Shown here in pieces: positions 9,549-21,459 of a stretch of DNA of 59,623 nt (its first letter is position 1; each line of letters begins with the position of its first letter). The translations under genes and the position numbers were made by a program. The stretch spans positions 1 to 59,623 of the forward strand of contig WION01000318.1 in assembly GCA_015039365.1 (NCBI GenBank), given 5' to 3'. The DNA is from Amanita rubescens (taxonomy: Eukaryota; Basidiomycota; Agaricomycetes; Agaricales; Amanitaceae). Below the pieces are notes generated by a model. It had not been told where the DNA came from. It did no database searches and saw only the letters and a list, made by a program, of their open reading frames with translations.

Positions 9549-12500
9549 TTACCTAGCTTTCAACCGCTCCAACAGATTCGTTGCCCGCTCTCTCTTGCCT
9601 GCACCTAGTTCCGCCCGGACCATCGCCTCCCAAGTCGACGGTTCCCGATAAACAGTCTCCCCAACGTTACTCGGGCTTGCCGTCTCAGCAACAGCGGAAT
9701 CATGCGGAGCGTGGTTCCCAGGAGCCGCCACACCCTCAGGGGGATCAGCCAAATTCTCAAAGACCGCCCTCGCTTGCTCCAAATTACCAACATTCGCATA
9801 ACCCCTGATCAAAAAGTTGGCGATATACGCCGTCATCTTCACGCCCTGCTCTTGCATCCTGGTAACGTATTGAGGTATCAAATCTGTCCGTTTGTGCGCT
9901 ACGAGCGTGTTGATCATGGCTTCGTAGGCGACGGCGTCGGGAAGTTCAGCACGGGGATGAGATGCGATCGAGTCAAAGATGGAGATGGCTTTGGGGAGGT
10001 CTTTGGAGACGCAACCGTATGCGTGGATCAGGGATGCAAAGTGCCCGCCTTGGACGGGAATTTTGGTATCTTGTTCGAGGGCTGAGAAGACATTCTCCAT
10101 TGCTTGGATGTCGACCGGTTCCAGAGCACCATACGCGTCCATAAGGAGCTAAACCAGCGCATTAGCACCTCTGACCAGAGTCTGAAATGGGAAAATCACA
10201 TCACCTTGTACGTATACGACGTAGGAGCTATCTTCGCCCGCTTCATCTTGTTGTAATAGACCAACGCCCTCTCCCTATTCGGCTTCGTCGTCGTGTACAA
10301 CTGCATCATAGTATTGTACGGCGGAACTCTAGGCCTAAAATTCTTCGTACTCTCCATCTCCGCAAACAGATTTTCCGCGCTCTGCACGTCGCCTACACGA
10401 GCACAAGCACCAATAACGGCACCGTAGGTGATAGACGAGGGCCTTATTCCTTGCGAGGTCATCTCCTTGAACAACTTCAACGCGTAATCCGCTTTTCGTG
10501 CTTTGGAAAGCTTGGAAATGATGGTATTGTAGAGATACAAATTGGGCGCGACTTTGAGTTCCATCGCTTCCTCAAAGAGAGCCATGGCGTTGGAGGTGTC
10601 GTCTGTCGTGTCCTTGACGGTGTGGATAAGGATACCGTATGCGTCTGCCGAGGGTGCACCGCCATTTTCCAGAATCCGCTTACGGTAAGCGTGTGCGGTC
10701 TCCACTTTATGCGCATGAGCAAGCCCAATGATCATGCTGTTTTCAATATCGAACCACCCAGCCCGAGCAACCCGCAGGTCCCACGAAAAACTTTTAATCG
10801 CATCGTGCGCGGTGGTGTATGCCTTCGTCATCAAATCCAAATTGCAAGACCGGCCGAGGCTTTCGATGAGGAGTCCAATCGTTGCAAAGTACGGTATCCG
10901 GCCGGTAGAAATGCCGTCCATCAGGAGAGCATATGCCGCGGCGGATGCTTTGGATAAATTTGTTGAACTGTTACGGTAAATTAGATTTTTGATAGAAGCG
11001 CTGAGGTCCCGGTCATGGACGGGCTGTTCAGCAGCGTCCTCCCGAGACGATGGGATAGGAAACGCGCCATCGCTTGCCGATTCGGGAGTCAAGGTCGGGG
11101 AGGAAGCATGTGTCAATTGCTCTTCGGGAATCAAAGTGTACACCGACATGGGAGATTTTGGATCTACACCCCTCAACTCTTCCAGCATGCGATTGTATTC
11201 GGGCCCAAGCCGACTTAAGATAGCATTGAGGTCGTCCATTCCAGACTGGAAGAAGGCGACTCTGAGGATCCGGTTCACTAATTCTTCGTCCAACTGTGTC
11301 AGCTTGAAACCACTCGCTTCCATATCTTCCACGAGCGAAACGATGCCGGGGGACGCATCATCCGGAATAGTCACGTAAACCCCTCTGTACCCGCCCATAG
11401 TGGCAGCCTGTAGTTGAACAGCCGCGTTGAACAGCATTACCCACTCTTTCAATCTGATAACTTTGGGTAGAATCCCACCCGATCGGCTCAAGCCGTACGA
11501 GTGAAGGATGGCCGGGATCTGCTGTTCTGGAGTCCCTTGTGTGCAACCAATCTTAACCGCATACCGCCAGAGCTTTATCACCAAATCGAATGGAACATTG
11601 CCCTTGGAAGATTGATACAGCAGATCGCTGAACTTGAGGAAGTGCACCCTAGTTATGTGGCCCGCGTTGTCGGGTGCTTCGGGCCCTTCCTCCCGGAATG
11701 TTTTTGCTTTGAACAGAGTCATGGCGCGAACAGCCAGTTCGTACAGGCCGTGACGGATACATTGATTTTCCAGTTCATTAAACATAAGCATATATTTGGT
11801 CCTCGTCATCTTCGGTGGTATCACCTTGTCCAGGAGGAAGGTGAGCGCCTGCTCTGCCTGGGCAACGTCAAGGGTCGGAATCCGCTTCATGTTGGCCGCA
11901 AAAACGACAGTATAGTGCGAGGCATCCAGCGTAATGTCGTCGTTCGACAACATCCGTTTAAAAGCGTTATTGAGCTCGTCCACCATGCCGTGTTTAGCCA
12001 ATGCCTCGAGCATAGTATTCCATGCGATCTGGTCTGGACGAATCGCCGTCTCGCTTTCAAGTAGCGGGTTGATATCGGGCGCTTTTGATTGTTCCAAAAG
12101 CTTGTTGAACCATACCAACGCTGTCTCAATATCTCCCGAGCTGAAAAACCCGTTCAAAATGGAGGTGTACGTCATAGAAGAAGGATATACGACGTCGTGA
12201 TCGTCTGCCGATTTGCTGAGCATCTCTTCGACGAGGCCGACGGCTTTCTCAGGCATCCCCACCTGGAAATAGCCTTCGATCATCTGGTTCCAAACTATGA
12301 GAACGTTGCGTCGGTGGCCGGGGTTATCCCTGCATAGAGAGCGGAACTCGACGAACACCTGTTCCGCATCCTGGATATTTCCCGCGTTTGCATATGCTTG
12401 AATGGTATATTTGTACGCGGACGAAGGGGGCTGGACATTGGGTAAGTTGTCGAGGAGAGAAAAGAGGCGTGTGGCTTGAGTGGTTTCGCCGCGGATGGCG

Positions 12501-13821
12501 CACATACGAAGGAGGGAAATATACGTGTTGGCGGAGAGTTTGGAGCCATCATTATTGGACAAGACGGTTTCCAACAGACCCATTGCACTGGAAAAGTTTT
12601 CCTCTTGATTCAGGGCAGCTATTTTCCGTTTGTCGGCCGATACGTCACTCAGATCGAATTCACCGGTCAAGGTAGCCTGTCGGTTCAGACGAGCTTGGAT
12701 ACCCCGGATGAACATTTGCGCTTCGGAATCCCGATTTGCAAGTCCACGTATGAGGGAGTCGTAGGTCTGTACCGTAGGTGTGATTTGGCACCGGAGGAGG
12801 TCGTGGTATGTCCTCAGCATCAACGTGAGAGGTTCCCCGGCAGTACGTGTCTGGAGGATGGCTTCTAGAGCCATGTTGAACTCTCGGATCGTCGACGTCC
12901 GAGTAGTCTGGCGGAAGCGACGAACAACGTCTCCTACAATGGCTGGGTCATTGGAATCACGAGCAGCTTTGAGAGCGGCGTAGGCTGAAGACTCCTCTCG
13001 GTAGAATGGTGGTGGAAGGTCATCAGCATTTTGTTCAGGTAAGTGCTGTGGAGGTTGTTCGCTGGAAGGATCTGCGTCGGATAGGTCTATCTTGGAAGCC
13101 AATGGGGAAGGAGGAACAGGTATTGATGCAGGGTCGACAGAGGACTCGTCAGAGACGGCGTATGTCGAGTTGAGGCGGATGGAAGTGCTATCTGAGGTTT
13201 GGGATGAAGTCGAGTTCCTGCGTGTGATAAGACGACGAGAATGCTGTATAGATTTCCGTGTAACCGTTCTAGGAGTCTTGGCTGTGTCGTGCGCGTGAGC
13301 AAATGCATGCCGTGACCGTGCATGTATCTGTACTGTTTTCAGGACTCCAAGGGTTTCTACGCGACTCATTGAGAGACTTGAGCTTCGTATGCGGTGTCCT
13401 TTTGACGCCCGAAGGGAGACGCGACGTGGGGGGACGGCTTGCTCCTCCTGGTTATCGTCGTTCTGCACAAAAGTACCATCCTGAGAGGTAACAGCATTTG
13501 CCTGGGTGACTGCGCGGACAGGGCCCTGTATACAGCTATGGGTCAATTGGGGGGCATAAAAAAAGCCAACGAATGACTCACGGTAAATCCGGCGTAGAAA
13601 CGGCTCCCAGTATTTTGCTTCTGGCCACCAGGGCCAGGACCATGGCTGTTTCCCCTGCTTGAGCTACCGTTTCCATTCCAAGGACCGGTACCAGCAGCTG
13701 TGGATGTACCTGAGGAAGTTTGAAGTTGGAAAACATTCCTGAGGGTGGAAGTTTGGTTATGTACTGCAGCAGCAGCACGGGAAGTTGTGTGAAGGATATG
13801 CGTCGCGACCTTTGGAATCAT
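9549..13821 (-). CDS. Pentatricopeptide-repeat protein, probably mitochondrial (intact copy)
   Basis: Three exons on the minus strand: 13821-13582, 13525-10205, 10148-9549; introns of 56 nt each with GTGAGT and GTGATG donors. The acceptor at TACAG before 13525 is the one that keeps phase. The product is about 1,386 residues. The N-terminus (MIPKVATHILHTTSRAAAAV) is basic, hydroxylated and free of acids, as in a mitochondrial presequence. PPR-type helical pairs recur along the protein: TYDSLIRGLANRDSEA, TYTSILNGFFSSGDIETALV, AWNTMLEALAKHGMVDEL, LYNTIISKLSKARKADYALK, TYGAVIGACARVGDVQSAEN, and two more at the C-terminus. PPR proteins bind organellar RNA and act in its maturation or translation; the target here is unknown. 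A shortened second copy lies at 22531-23303. Confidence 0.88.
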
Positions 13822-13999
13822 GGTCGCAGACGCAGAGCAATTTGGCTGCTAAGATAAGCGTTTGAGTTGTGACAGCCGAGCGAGTACGTGTCTTGCCGTC
13901 AATTTTCTATTCGGGTGTTTTCGGATCGTGTTATTAGTATTCCAAATGGAGATGTAGATTGTATCCGACTAGCAAAATTACATGTGGTCACGGTGGCAC

Positions 14000-16204
14000 C
14001 TATGTAGAGGGCGGTTCATCGATAACGACATCTAAATTTCCCTGATAACCTTCGCCATCCAAATTTCTCCCATATCCAGAGGAATTGACATCTTCCGGGG
14101 ATGTGTGCTGAGATGAGCCGGGTATACCAGCACCTTGTGTGGCTGCATAATCTAGTTAAACATAAACCATTCTCGAGAAGGCGACTCACCACGATGCCTA
14201 GATAGTCCACCTAATTCCCTTCCCTCGCCTGGTGTGGGATCCCTGTCATGGAGAGGACGGCGCCCTGCCACCGTGTCGTTTGCTCCGGCAGAGTTGGGCA
14301 CAAATGCGGTATCTGAGGCTTGAAGTGCACGATTGATGCGGCTCCATACAACCTCATCAGCTTTCATTGCGCTATGTAACTGTGACTTATGTAACTGTGA
14401 CTGCAGATCATCCTTGGGCCCATCACGATGGCGCGTCACGGCGCGAAGAAAATCGCGCCCAGATGACGATGAGCACATTGCTGAAGACTTGGAAATGGTG
14501 CTGGCATAGATTGATGCCGTGAGGAAGAGATAGTAGCACTCCTTGCCTTCATTCAGGCAAGTAGTGATCACTGTCAGAAGATAGGCATGCCTGGCCTGCA
14601 TTTCCTTGGATAGCGAACATTTGGTGAGGATATCGGCGGATAGGTCCAGAAACCAATAGGTGTAAGATGATGTATGCGTCGTCTTGTTGATGCATTGACT
14701 GTCGGGATGGAAATGTACGGCGAAGCTGAAGAAACGAGTGAGTGTATCGATGAGCATCCCGAGGACGTCAGGAGAGAGTTCGTCTAGGTACATTAGCGTT
14801 ATGAGAAGCCGCGATGCCAGGGAAGGAGGTGAGACGTACCAGGTTTGGAAACTTGGATGAGATGAAGTGGTTGGCGGTCTGGAACTGAATCGAAGGTGTG
14901 GGGCCGTTCGAACAGCAAACGTGTAGTGAGGACATACGCCTTGAGGAGGGTGGAGGTCTGAGAAGGTTGACCATTGTAGGTAGCAATTTGCACGAGAGCC
15001 ACCGCGCAGATGTCTTCTCGGGTTGCTGAGTTCTCGCACGGGAACGGTGCAGGAGGAAGAAGTTTGGAAGGTGGAAGGAAGGGAATAAAGTCCGCGAGAT
15101 GTCCTGGCGCCAAGAGGTCCAAGAGGTCCAAGTGGATGGGGAGAACCTCTGCAAGGCACTTCGCCAATGCTATCATTTCCTTCTTGCTTTCCACAAACCT
15201 ATTTTCCTTCACTGAAACAAGGGCTTTAACGGTATCGTATGCGACCGCCTTGGGGTCTTCCTTTATTGTAGAGTCCAAATGATTCAGCTGTTTATCGTCA
15301 ACAAAGTTCTTCTGGCGCTGTCGAAGCCAGGTTTGGCTCCTGAATCTCCAATCTCTCCGGCGAAGGAAGAGAAGCGACTGTGGAGATCGGTACGGGGATG
15401 GAAAACCGTTTGCATTATCGCTCGACCGTGCTCCAGGGAGTGATTGTAGTGTAGGATGAAGAGTTGTGGTAAGGAGGAACAGAAATGTAAACCCAACGGC
15501 GATGGCGGCAGGAGTTGCGACGGGCCAGCTGAGTTCGAAAAGGAATACGACAAGGCCAACAAGAAAGGAGGTCAGGCCAAGAATGAGAATAGCCGGAAGA
15601 AAAGTAAATATGAGAGGGATATACGAGTTTTGGAGGCCAAGAGAGTGCATGTGGCTGAAGCCGAGGGATTCGGATCCATCGCTCAGGGTGCTCAAGTGAG
15701 TTCGTATCCATTGGAGGGAGACGATCCCTATGAGCGCAGTCGTGAGACTGAGCACCAGGCTGAGGAACCAGAAGGCATTCACGCAGACACTGATGGTATG
15801 GTTAATTCTAGGTTCACCCCCTGTGCCAACCCAGTTTTGGCCCGCAGACTGGGCGGCAATCTGCCTCAAGAGCTGAACGCTTTCCTGAGCGGAATCCGGT
15901 CGGAGAGCCTTCTGTGATTCAATTAGAAAAGCAGTTACGATAGCAGAGAATAAACCGGACTGGTATGAACGCGGTGTCAGTAAATGACCGACTGGTGCGA
16001 AAGGTGACTCACGAAGATCAAAATGTTCTGGACTTCATCCTTCCAGATTTCGCACTGCTCTTTATCTTTCCGCATCCATAACTCTCGTATTATGGTCCAG
16101 TGTTCTCCACCCTTTATGGGCTCAGTCTAGATACCCCACCCAAGCGTCAAGGGTTGATATGCAGATAATCCAAAAATAATCACTGGTGCGTTGTGTTCAG
16201 CCAT
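14000..16204 (-). CDS. DUF6535 multi-pass membrane protein (copy I)
   Basis: Five exons in phase: 16204-16184 (MAEHNAP), 16126-16013, 15959-14840, 14783-14190, 14151-14000; about 666 residues. The N-terminal block (WKDEVQNILIF then SGLFSAIVTAFLIES) followed by the stretch WFLSLVLSLTTALIGI is the DUF6535 signature as I know it from Agaricomycetes. Four membrane segments can be seen in roughly the first 200 residues (ILIFSGLFSAIV; WFLSLVLSLTTALIG; IPLIFTFLPAILILGL; AIAVGFTFLFLLTTTL). The remaining cytosolic or lumenal part is helical without known motifs. Function is unknown for the family. It lies 178 bp upstream of the PPR start on the same strand. The second copy (23476-25660) has the same exon structure. 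Confidence 0.85.
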
Positions 16205-17659
16205 ACGCAAGGTGTGAATAGAGGGACGGGAGATCGTGTTGATGAGGGTGAGGACGGGCAAGCAAGATCCAAGGAGCACATCACGAAAACAATGAGGCTC
16301 TCCGGTGCGTTACTAACTTACTAGACCATTTTTGACAAGCATCAACGGACGGCGTGGGAGAAACGATCGCCTTCCATGAGTGGCGTTCAACCGAACTCGC
16401 ACCTGGAGATCCCACAGTTTGAGCCTTTTGTGGCTGGGTTAACATGAAGATAACTCACTAGTATGAGGCTGAAAGTCGCTTTTTCTCGGCACCAGCGCTA
16501 AACCTTCGCGTAATTGTGGAGTATGGCAACAGAACCTCATTTTTCGACCGCTTACCCTCGCTTACCCCAATTTCAATTTGCCGGCCGCCGATCCCCGTTA
16601 CCCGTTATCCGACCTCCGTTGGCCGACTGCCCACGCCAAATAACGACATAGATAAACATAAGGGTTGTTGCCGAATGTCCTTGTACCGCTGCGTGTACCT
16701 AATGCAATGGGAATCGCCATATCATTTATAAAATAAAATCAACATTAAATAAGAAACGAGAAAACTACTAAAGTTGGGTATGACTATTATGCGAAAAGTC
16801 CGAAAATGAATGGTGTCAAGCTCGGATGTGGGCGCGAAGCGGTCTGGTAAGCAGTACGGAAAAATGATTAAAAGAAATCATAACTAGAGTTTGGTGATAT
16901 AGTTTCGGAAACAGATGTTGACCAAGTTGAGGTCAGGAATCAGGCCGGTCAGGATCCAGGCCAGTACCTAGCCTCTAGGTAATGTCACGGGTGGTCCATG
17001 TACTCGCACAGGTGTACGGGGATGGCTTGGGTGAATTGATGACAATCAGGTACATTAGATGGATGTCGCAGCGATATGCACGGTGAGACGATCCTCCGAG
17101 GATTCTCTGAGGCCCAGGGCGACTCATTGTCCAAGTTGTTTAGATCCAGCCAAGGCCAAGGATGCATTCCACCCCCGCCTTTCCTTTTTTGGCCGCGCCG
17201 GGCTCGCGGGGATGTGTTGGCGAATACCGGCGAATACCGAGCCCGCCGCTGCGTGATGCATGCGGATTCGCGGAAGTCGCGCGCTTCACGCTTCCCCTTT
17301 TTCGCTTGCCACCGTACGTATTTTCTACTTATCCCTATTTTCCATTCCCTTTGTTCCTACGTAGTATAAGTAGCTACGAAATATGAGACCCCTCGCGCGT
17401 TTGCCGAGGGTCCCTGTTCACGTCACGCGTCACATCTCACGACATTGTCCTTTACATCAACTTCAGTATGCATCATAAATGTAAACTAGAAAGTCCATAG
17501 AGTATAGGTAACTACAGTGCCCATGAAAATAAATAGAAATCATGAGGAAGCACCAAACGGGCCAGGCACATGCTTACCGATCAGGTAACATGGACCCGGG
17601 AGATGTTGTATTAAAAAAAGGTGATGGCACAGCAGAGGGAACATGACTACCAATCCCTT
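16205..17659. other. Intergenic; contains the empty insertion site
   Basis: Similarity to copy II continues from the DUF6535 promoter straight through TAGACCATTTTTGA (16322-16335) to about 16385, that is, across the point where copy II carries a 4-kb insert. From about 16390 to 17440 the sequence is not matched in copy II. It includes a stretch rich in TTACCC-like units around 16545-16620 and a GC-rich stretch around 17150-17300. I see no gene in it. Similarity to copy II resumes near 17465 in the 3' flank of the G-domain gene. Confidence 0.5.
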
Positions 17660-19734
17660 TTAGTCCAACAGAAGCCCAAGTTGGTTCTTGATGACCTGCT
17701 CTGGGTTGGCGGCAAAGTCAATGTCATCAAGGGCTGGCTTTCTTAGATTGGCATAAACATCGAGCACAAGGCTGTTCGATAATGCTCTCGGCGGGTCAGG
17801 AAACTGGAGCAATAATTTGAAGATGCCATGCAGGATCAAAATGAGGTTAATGATGTAGGTTGCCAGAAATTTCTCCGTCGAGGGGCTAATTCATAGAAAG
17901 CATAGGTGAGCGGATATCAGGCTAGGGTTGCGCATACTATTTTTGATATTTGTTGTAAAGGTATTGGATAGCTGGGAGGTTGAAGCCAAACCTCTCTAGC
18001 AGGGGCACCAATACGGTGGCGTCCGTGCCACCGAAACGTGGCACGGGCCCTGTGGGAAAGCTGGAAAATAAAAGGAGAAACGCCTCAGTCATGCATCGTA
18101 TTCCCCCAAAAGGCAACATACCGTGTCGGATCGATCTGATCGTCAATAAGGGGCTTTACTAGGCCAATCATTCGAGTAAAAAAGTCGGTCCCCGACAGGA
18201 TCTCAACCATGTGTCAATGGTGATAGAGGGATTTAAAAGAAGCTTGACAGCTAACCTTGGTGAGGTCATTGAAGTTCCAGACCTTCAGAACATCGTCGTG
18301 AATGTGATGAACACAGTCAATCAAAATTTGGCCTTCGAATTCACTGCTTTGACCAAGATCTCGCCAATACTCTTATCAGGCTCATGAGCATATCATTCGA
18401 ACGGGTGAAGAGAAATAGGAATACTTTTGAAACCTTTGCTAATGATACGAGATGAGCGGAGATTCCGGAACACCAGAAGTTGGACCCCACCTAATAGAGA
18501 CCTCGACCATCTGGCGGACATTGACCTGCTGAGCCCAAAGAACCCAGAGTTTATCCCCAACCTCATGTAGCGTGCTACGGGTCTCGTTCATTAGGTCAAT
18601 GAGTGTCCCTGTGATAGGGTGGTCTCAATAGAAGGTGACCAAGGAGGTGAAATGAACAAACCTTGTGTGTTCTTAGTTGATACCTTCACGCAAGGTATCA
18701 AGAGATCTGTCGCTGCCTGCAGCTCCTCGACGGAACGATGAAAGGAGTCCGACGCATTTCTTTCAGCATCGTCGTCCCTCTTCTGCTTGGACTTCCCTGG
18801 CTGCTTGTCTTGTATCCAAAACTGTGTCACAAGCAGATCATACTTGGTGAAAACCGCGATGATGGGGATGTTGACTATACGAACAATAAGCCATCAATCA
18901 ATCAACGAAGCGGCCACGCACGTTCTTTGGCGAGTTTCAGCAGCTTCTCGTCACGTTCTTGCAGTACTCTTCCCCCTTTGCGGGGTGTCTCGACGCAGAA
19001 CCTACCAATAGGGGCAGAGAAGAATGAGTGACCATCTAAATGTCGCGTGAATCAGGTCTCACCATATAGCGTGAATCCTTCCAGGGAGATCGTATTTCAA
19101 ACGTCTTTTGAGGAATGTTTCCACCGTATCCCAGTTGACCCCGGAGCCGGCCTCAAAACCTTTGCTGTCGTGCAAGATGAAGTTAGGGTTCGCGGATGAC
19201 GTGTATTCCCGCTCAATGTTGGCATCTCCGGCACGATTACGGGCAATATCAATCTAGAGATCGGGTTGAATTTCCGTTATAGCGCGCTAGACAACACGAA
19301 CCTTATCCGGATCGATGTTGAAAATGCTTCGGACGAGAGAAGACTTCCCTACACCAGACTAGCCCCACTTGTGAGTGCAGTTGCACGAGTGACAGAACCA
19401 GAGCCCTCACATTTCCGATGAGAACGATGCGAAACCTCAAATCCGTATCAGGCTATGATTTATCACTGTCGTTTACACGCTCACCTTGGGCATTCTGCTA
19501 GCGTCTCATCCACTTGAGAGGGTAAACTTTTCGGGACGGCAGGTATCTGGGGTTGTTGCTCGACTTGGGGAGGCGGCGTTGGTGTGACGACGGGCGAAAT
19601 TCGCTTGTTGGCCGGGGGTTGGTCAGCTTCCGATTCCGGTTGGAAGGACTCTCCGCCGCTCTTGGGGGAGGTGGCGCGGTGGGGGTACTAGCTTCGGGGG
19701 GTTTCGACCGTCGAAAAAAAAATGGGATACACAT
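17660..19734 (-). pseudogene. G-domain (P-loop GTPase) protein gene, copy I, frameshifted near the N-terminus
   Basis: Minus-strand multi-exon gene. Start ATG near 19734 (MCIPFFFRRSKPPEAS), then a Pro-rich region, then the GTPase core: FRIVLIGN | SGVGKSSLVRSIF (G1/Walker A across an intron), HDSKGFEAGSG (G3, DxxG), AVFTKYDLLV (G4, TKxD). A helical C-terminal region ends at 17660 (QLGLLLD). These fungal G-domain proteins are of unknown role. Against copy II, copy I has lost one A in a run in the Pro-rich exon (around residue 40) and gained three C nearby, which throws the N-terminal exon out of frame. The core itself reads through (WDTVETFLKRRLKYDL), so the damage is confined to the first exon. 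Confidence 0.6.
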
Positions 19735-19834
19735 GAGATGGTCGTGGTAGGTTGTCAAGTTGTGGGCTCTCGTTTTCGTGTCCCTGTACTAGTACTACTA
19801 TGGGTGATCGATTGACGCGTGACTCGGACGGCGG
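19735..19834. promoter_or_regulatory. Short bidirectional promoter between the G-domain gene and SCO1 (copy I)
   Basis: Only about 100 bp separate the two divergent start codons, so both genes must share this control region. The same head-to-head arrangement is kept in copy II with about 126 bp. No specific element can be named. Confidence 0.4.
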
Positions 19835-20598
19835 AATGTTCTCTCTTGCTCGTTCCGTCTCGCACCGATCCTCAGCCAGAACGCTATACAATCGCGCGCC
19901 CTTTATTCCTCGACGCCATGACCTCCAAGCCAATCCACCAAGATCCCTCAACATGATCCGGCATTATTCGGAATTTCAGCAGCGGAACACTATTGGGGCA
20001 AGCTACCTTTGCCGTTTTTTATACTATATTGGGACTCACAACTCGGACGCAGGTATTCACGCCAGTCTCAGCGGCACTCTTCGTCGTAACGAGAATCGGA
20101 CTGTTTTATTACTTCCGATACGAAAAGGCCAAACTGTTGGAAGAACGAGGTACGTCGTACATGGCCTAAACTCTGCCAAGATTCACTCTCTGTACAGAAA
20201 AGGAACGGGCAAACAGGTCATATGGCCGGCCAAACCTCGGGGGACCGTTCACTCTGACCTCTTCTGAAGATGGAAAGCCCTTCACCGACAAGGACATGCT
20301 AGGAAAATGGAGTTCCGTCTACTTTGGATTTATGTCCTGCGGAAATGGACAAGGTCACTGGGGTGATGGATAGAGTCGGTGCGTTTTTTTTGTTGCAACT
20401 ATTGTTCTCTCCTTGTCAACTAAAACGAAATGCACAGTTAAAAAACACGGTTCTCTTCCAACCTATATTCATACCGTCGATCAGGTACGAGACACGCCAT
20501 TGCAAGTCAAGCGATACTGCAAGATTTCCATCCATCGTATATTGGTCTCGCGGGTTCGTACGAAGATACGAAAGCCTGCAAGCAATACCGCGTCTATT
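19835..20598 (+). pseudogene. SCO1 copy I: truncated, lacking the copper-binding motif
   Basis: Matches exons 1-4 of the intact SCO1 at 32480-33444, including the GC-AG intron (19998-20052). A 17-nt deletion near 20331, relative to copy II, removes the CPDIC copper-binding segment and shifts the frame. Further small indels follow in exon 4. Similarity ends abruptly at about 20598, about 60 residues before the stop of the intact gene, where unrelated sequence begins; this is the junction of the tandem duplication. The product could not act as a cytochrome c oxidase copper chaperone. Confidence 0.85.
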
Positions 20599-21459
20599 CG
20601 CCTGTGACCTTTATCATATACGCGAAGGACTGGTGCGAGTTTACGGGCCCCGTCCGCTCTCAACACAAATCTGCGCCCTTCTCCTGCCTCTGCCACATAT
20701 TATTCACGTTGGACTCAAATACTCCCCCACAGTACTGAGGCACCCTTCACGGCCTCGTACCGTACGATAGACCCCGCCCACGACCAACTTGAACCGCGAG
20801 ACGATGGAGACCTGCACGACCCGCGCTCCGGAGTCCGTTGTGCACCTCAAAGCAGACGCTAACGCCGTGCCATCCTCAACGCCGAACTCCTCTAACTCCT
20901 CTTTATCATACTTGGTTAACATTTTGGCACCGCTTGTCAGTGCGTGCGTGACCCGGCGCTCGAAGGAGAAGTTATCCTCCTTGCGGAGGCAGACATGGCA
21001 AGGTGTCAAAGGCCAAACTTCGGAAATGGCCTCAGCAAGACTCGGCGCACGGATGACTTGAGTGACGATGGGAAGTGGGAGGAAGGGACGGATCGAACAG
21101 ACCATGAAAGGGCCCAAACCGTTAGACCCAGACGTTGATGCGCTTATCAACGCGGGATATCGAGGATGCAATTCCCGGCGCATCCCCATGATGGCAGCGT
21201 TTGAAAATGATTCATCAAGTGCGTTTCACTTCACTTCGAGAACTTTTCAACGTGATTCTAGCATCCTGGCACCTTGAACCTGACTCGCCTAACGGATGGG
21301 CCCCCACTTTGGTGCGACCTTCACAGCCATGACGCGTTCGAAACATCTTGAAATGGCTGAAGTCAAACTTAATTGGTCACCCCCATGCATACTTATCAAA
21401 CGCTACACTGTCAATGAGGCGGGTTACGCCCTACATCGTGGTTTGGGGGAGTGGAACAC
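20599..21459. other. Spacer at the duplication junction
   Basis: About 860 bp with no match elsewhere in the window, lying exactly between the truncated end of copy I and the start of copy II. It contains one open frame worth listing separately (20704-21189, minus). Confidence 0.6.
20704..21189 (-). CDS. Hypothetical open frame in the junction spacer
   Basis: 161 codons without a recognised domain. The middle part (MLTKYDKEELEEFGVEDGTA) has the composition of real coding sequence, while both ends look random, so it may be one exon of a fragment carried into the junction. The opposite strand also has an open stretch (GPKPLDPDVDALINAGY), so the coding strand is uncertain. Confidence 0.22.
   Translation of the reverse strand: MGMRRELHPRYPALISASTSGSNGLGPFMVCSIRPFLPLPIVTQVIRAPSLAEAISEVWPLTPCHVCLRKEDNFSFERRVTHALTSGAKMLTKYDKEELEEFGVEDGTALASALRCTTDSGARVVQVSIVSRFKLVVGGVYRTVRGREGCLSTVGEYLSPT

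Larger units (their letters stand above)
8640..20598. repeat. Segmental duplication, copy I
   Basis: This block matches 21460-33262 in the same orientation. Shared landmarks in order: the segment around 8644 (ACGGGACGGCAATACGGTC), the PPR gene, the DUF6535 gene, the G-domain GTPase gene, and SCO1 up to codons around 20598 where similarity stops inside exon 4. Most of the block differs from copy II at roughly one position in ten in the parts I compared; about 13.37-14.2 kb is nearly identical. Copy I lacks the 4-kb insert found in copy II at 25768-29827 and has about 1 kb of private sequence between DUF6535 and the G-domain gene. Confidence 0.9.

Noticed and set aside
10187..10979. Plus-strand open frames of 250 and 83 residues
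   Set aside because: They are antisense shadows of the PPR gene, whose codon pattern and motifs are clear on the minus strand.
15456..15917. Plus-strand 153-residue frame, also present in copy II at 24910
   Set aside because: Conserved between copies only because it is antisense to the DUF6535 membrane region; its composition is that of a reversed hydrophobic stretch.
16545..16620. Telomere-like repeats (TTACCC units)
   Set aside because: The units are irregular and interspersed; they do not match the fungal TTAGGG repeat in tandem.
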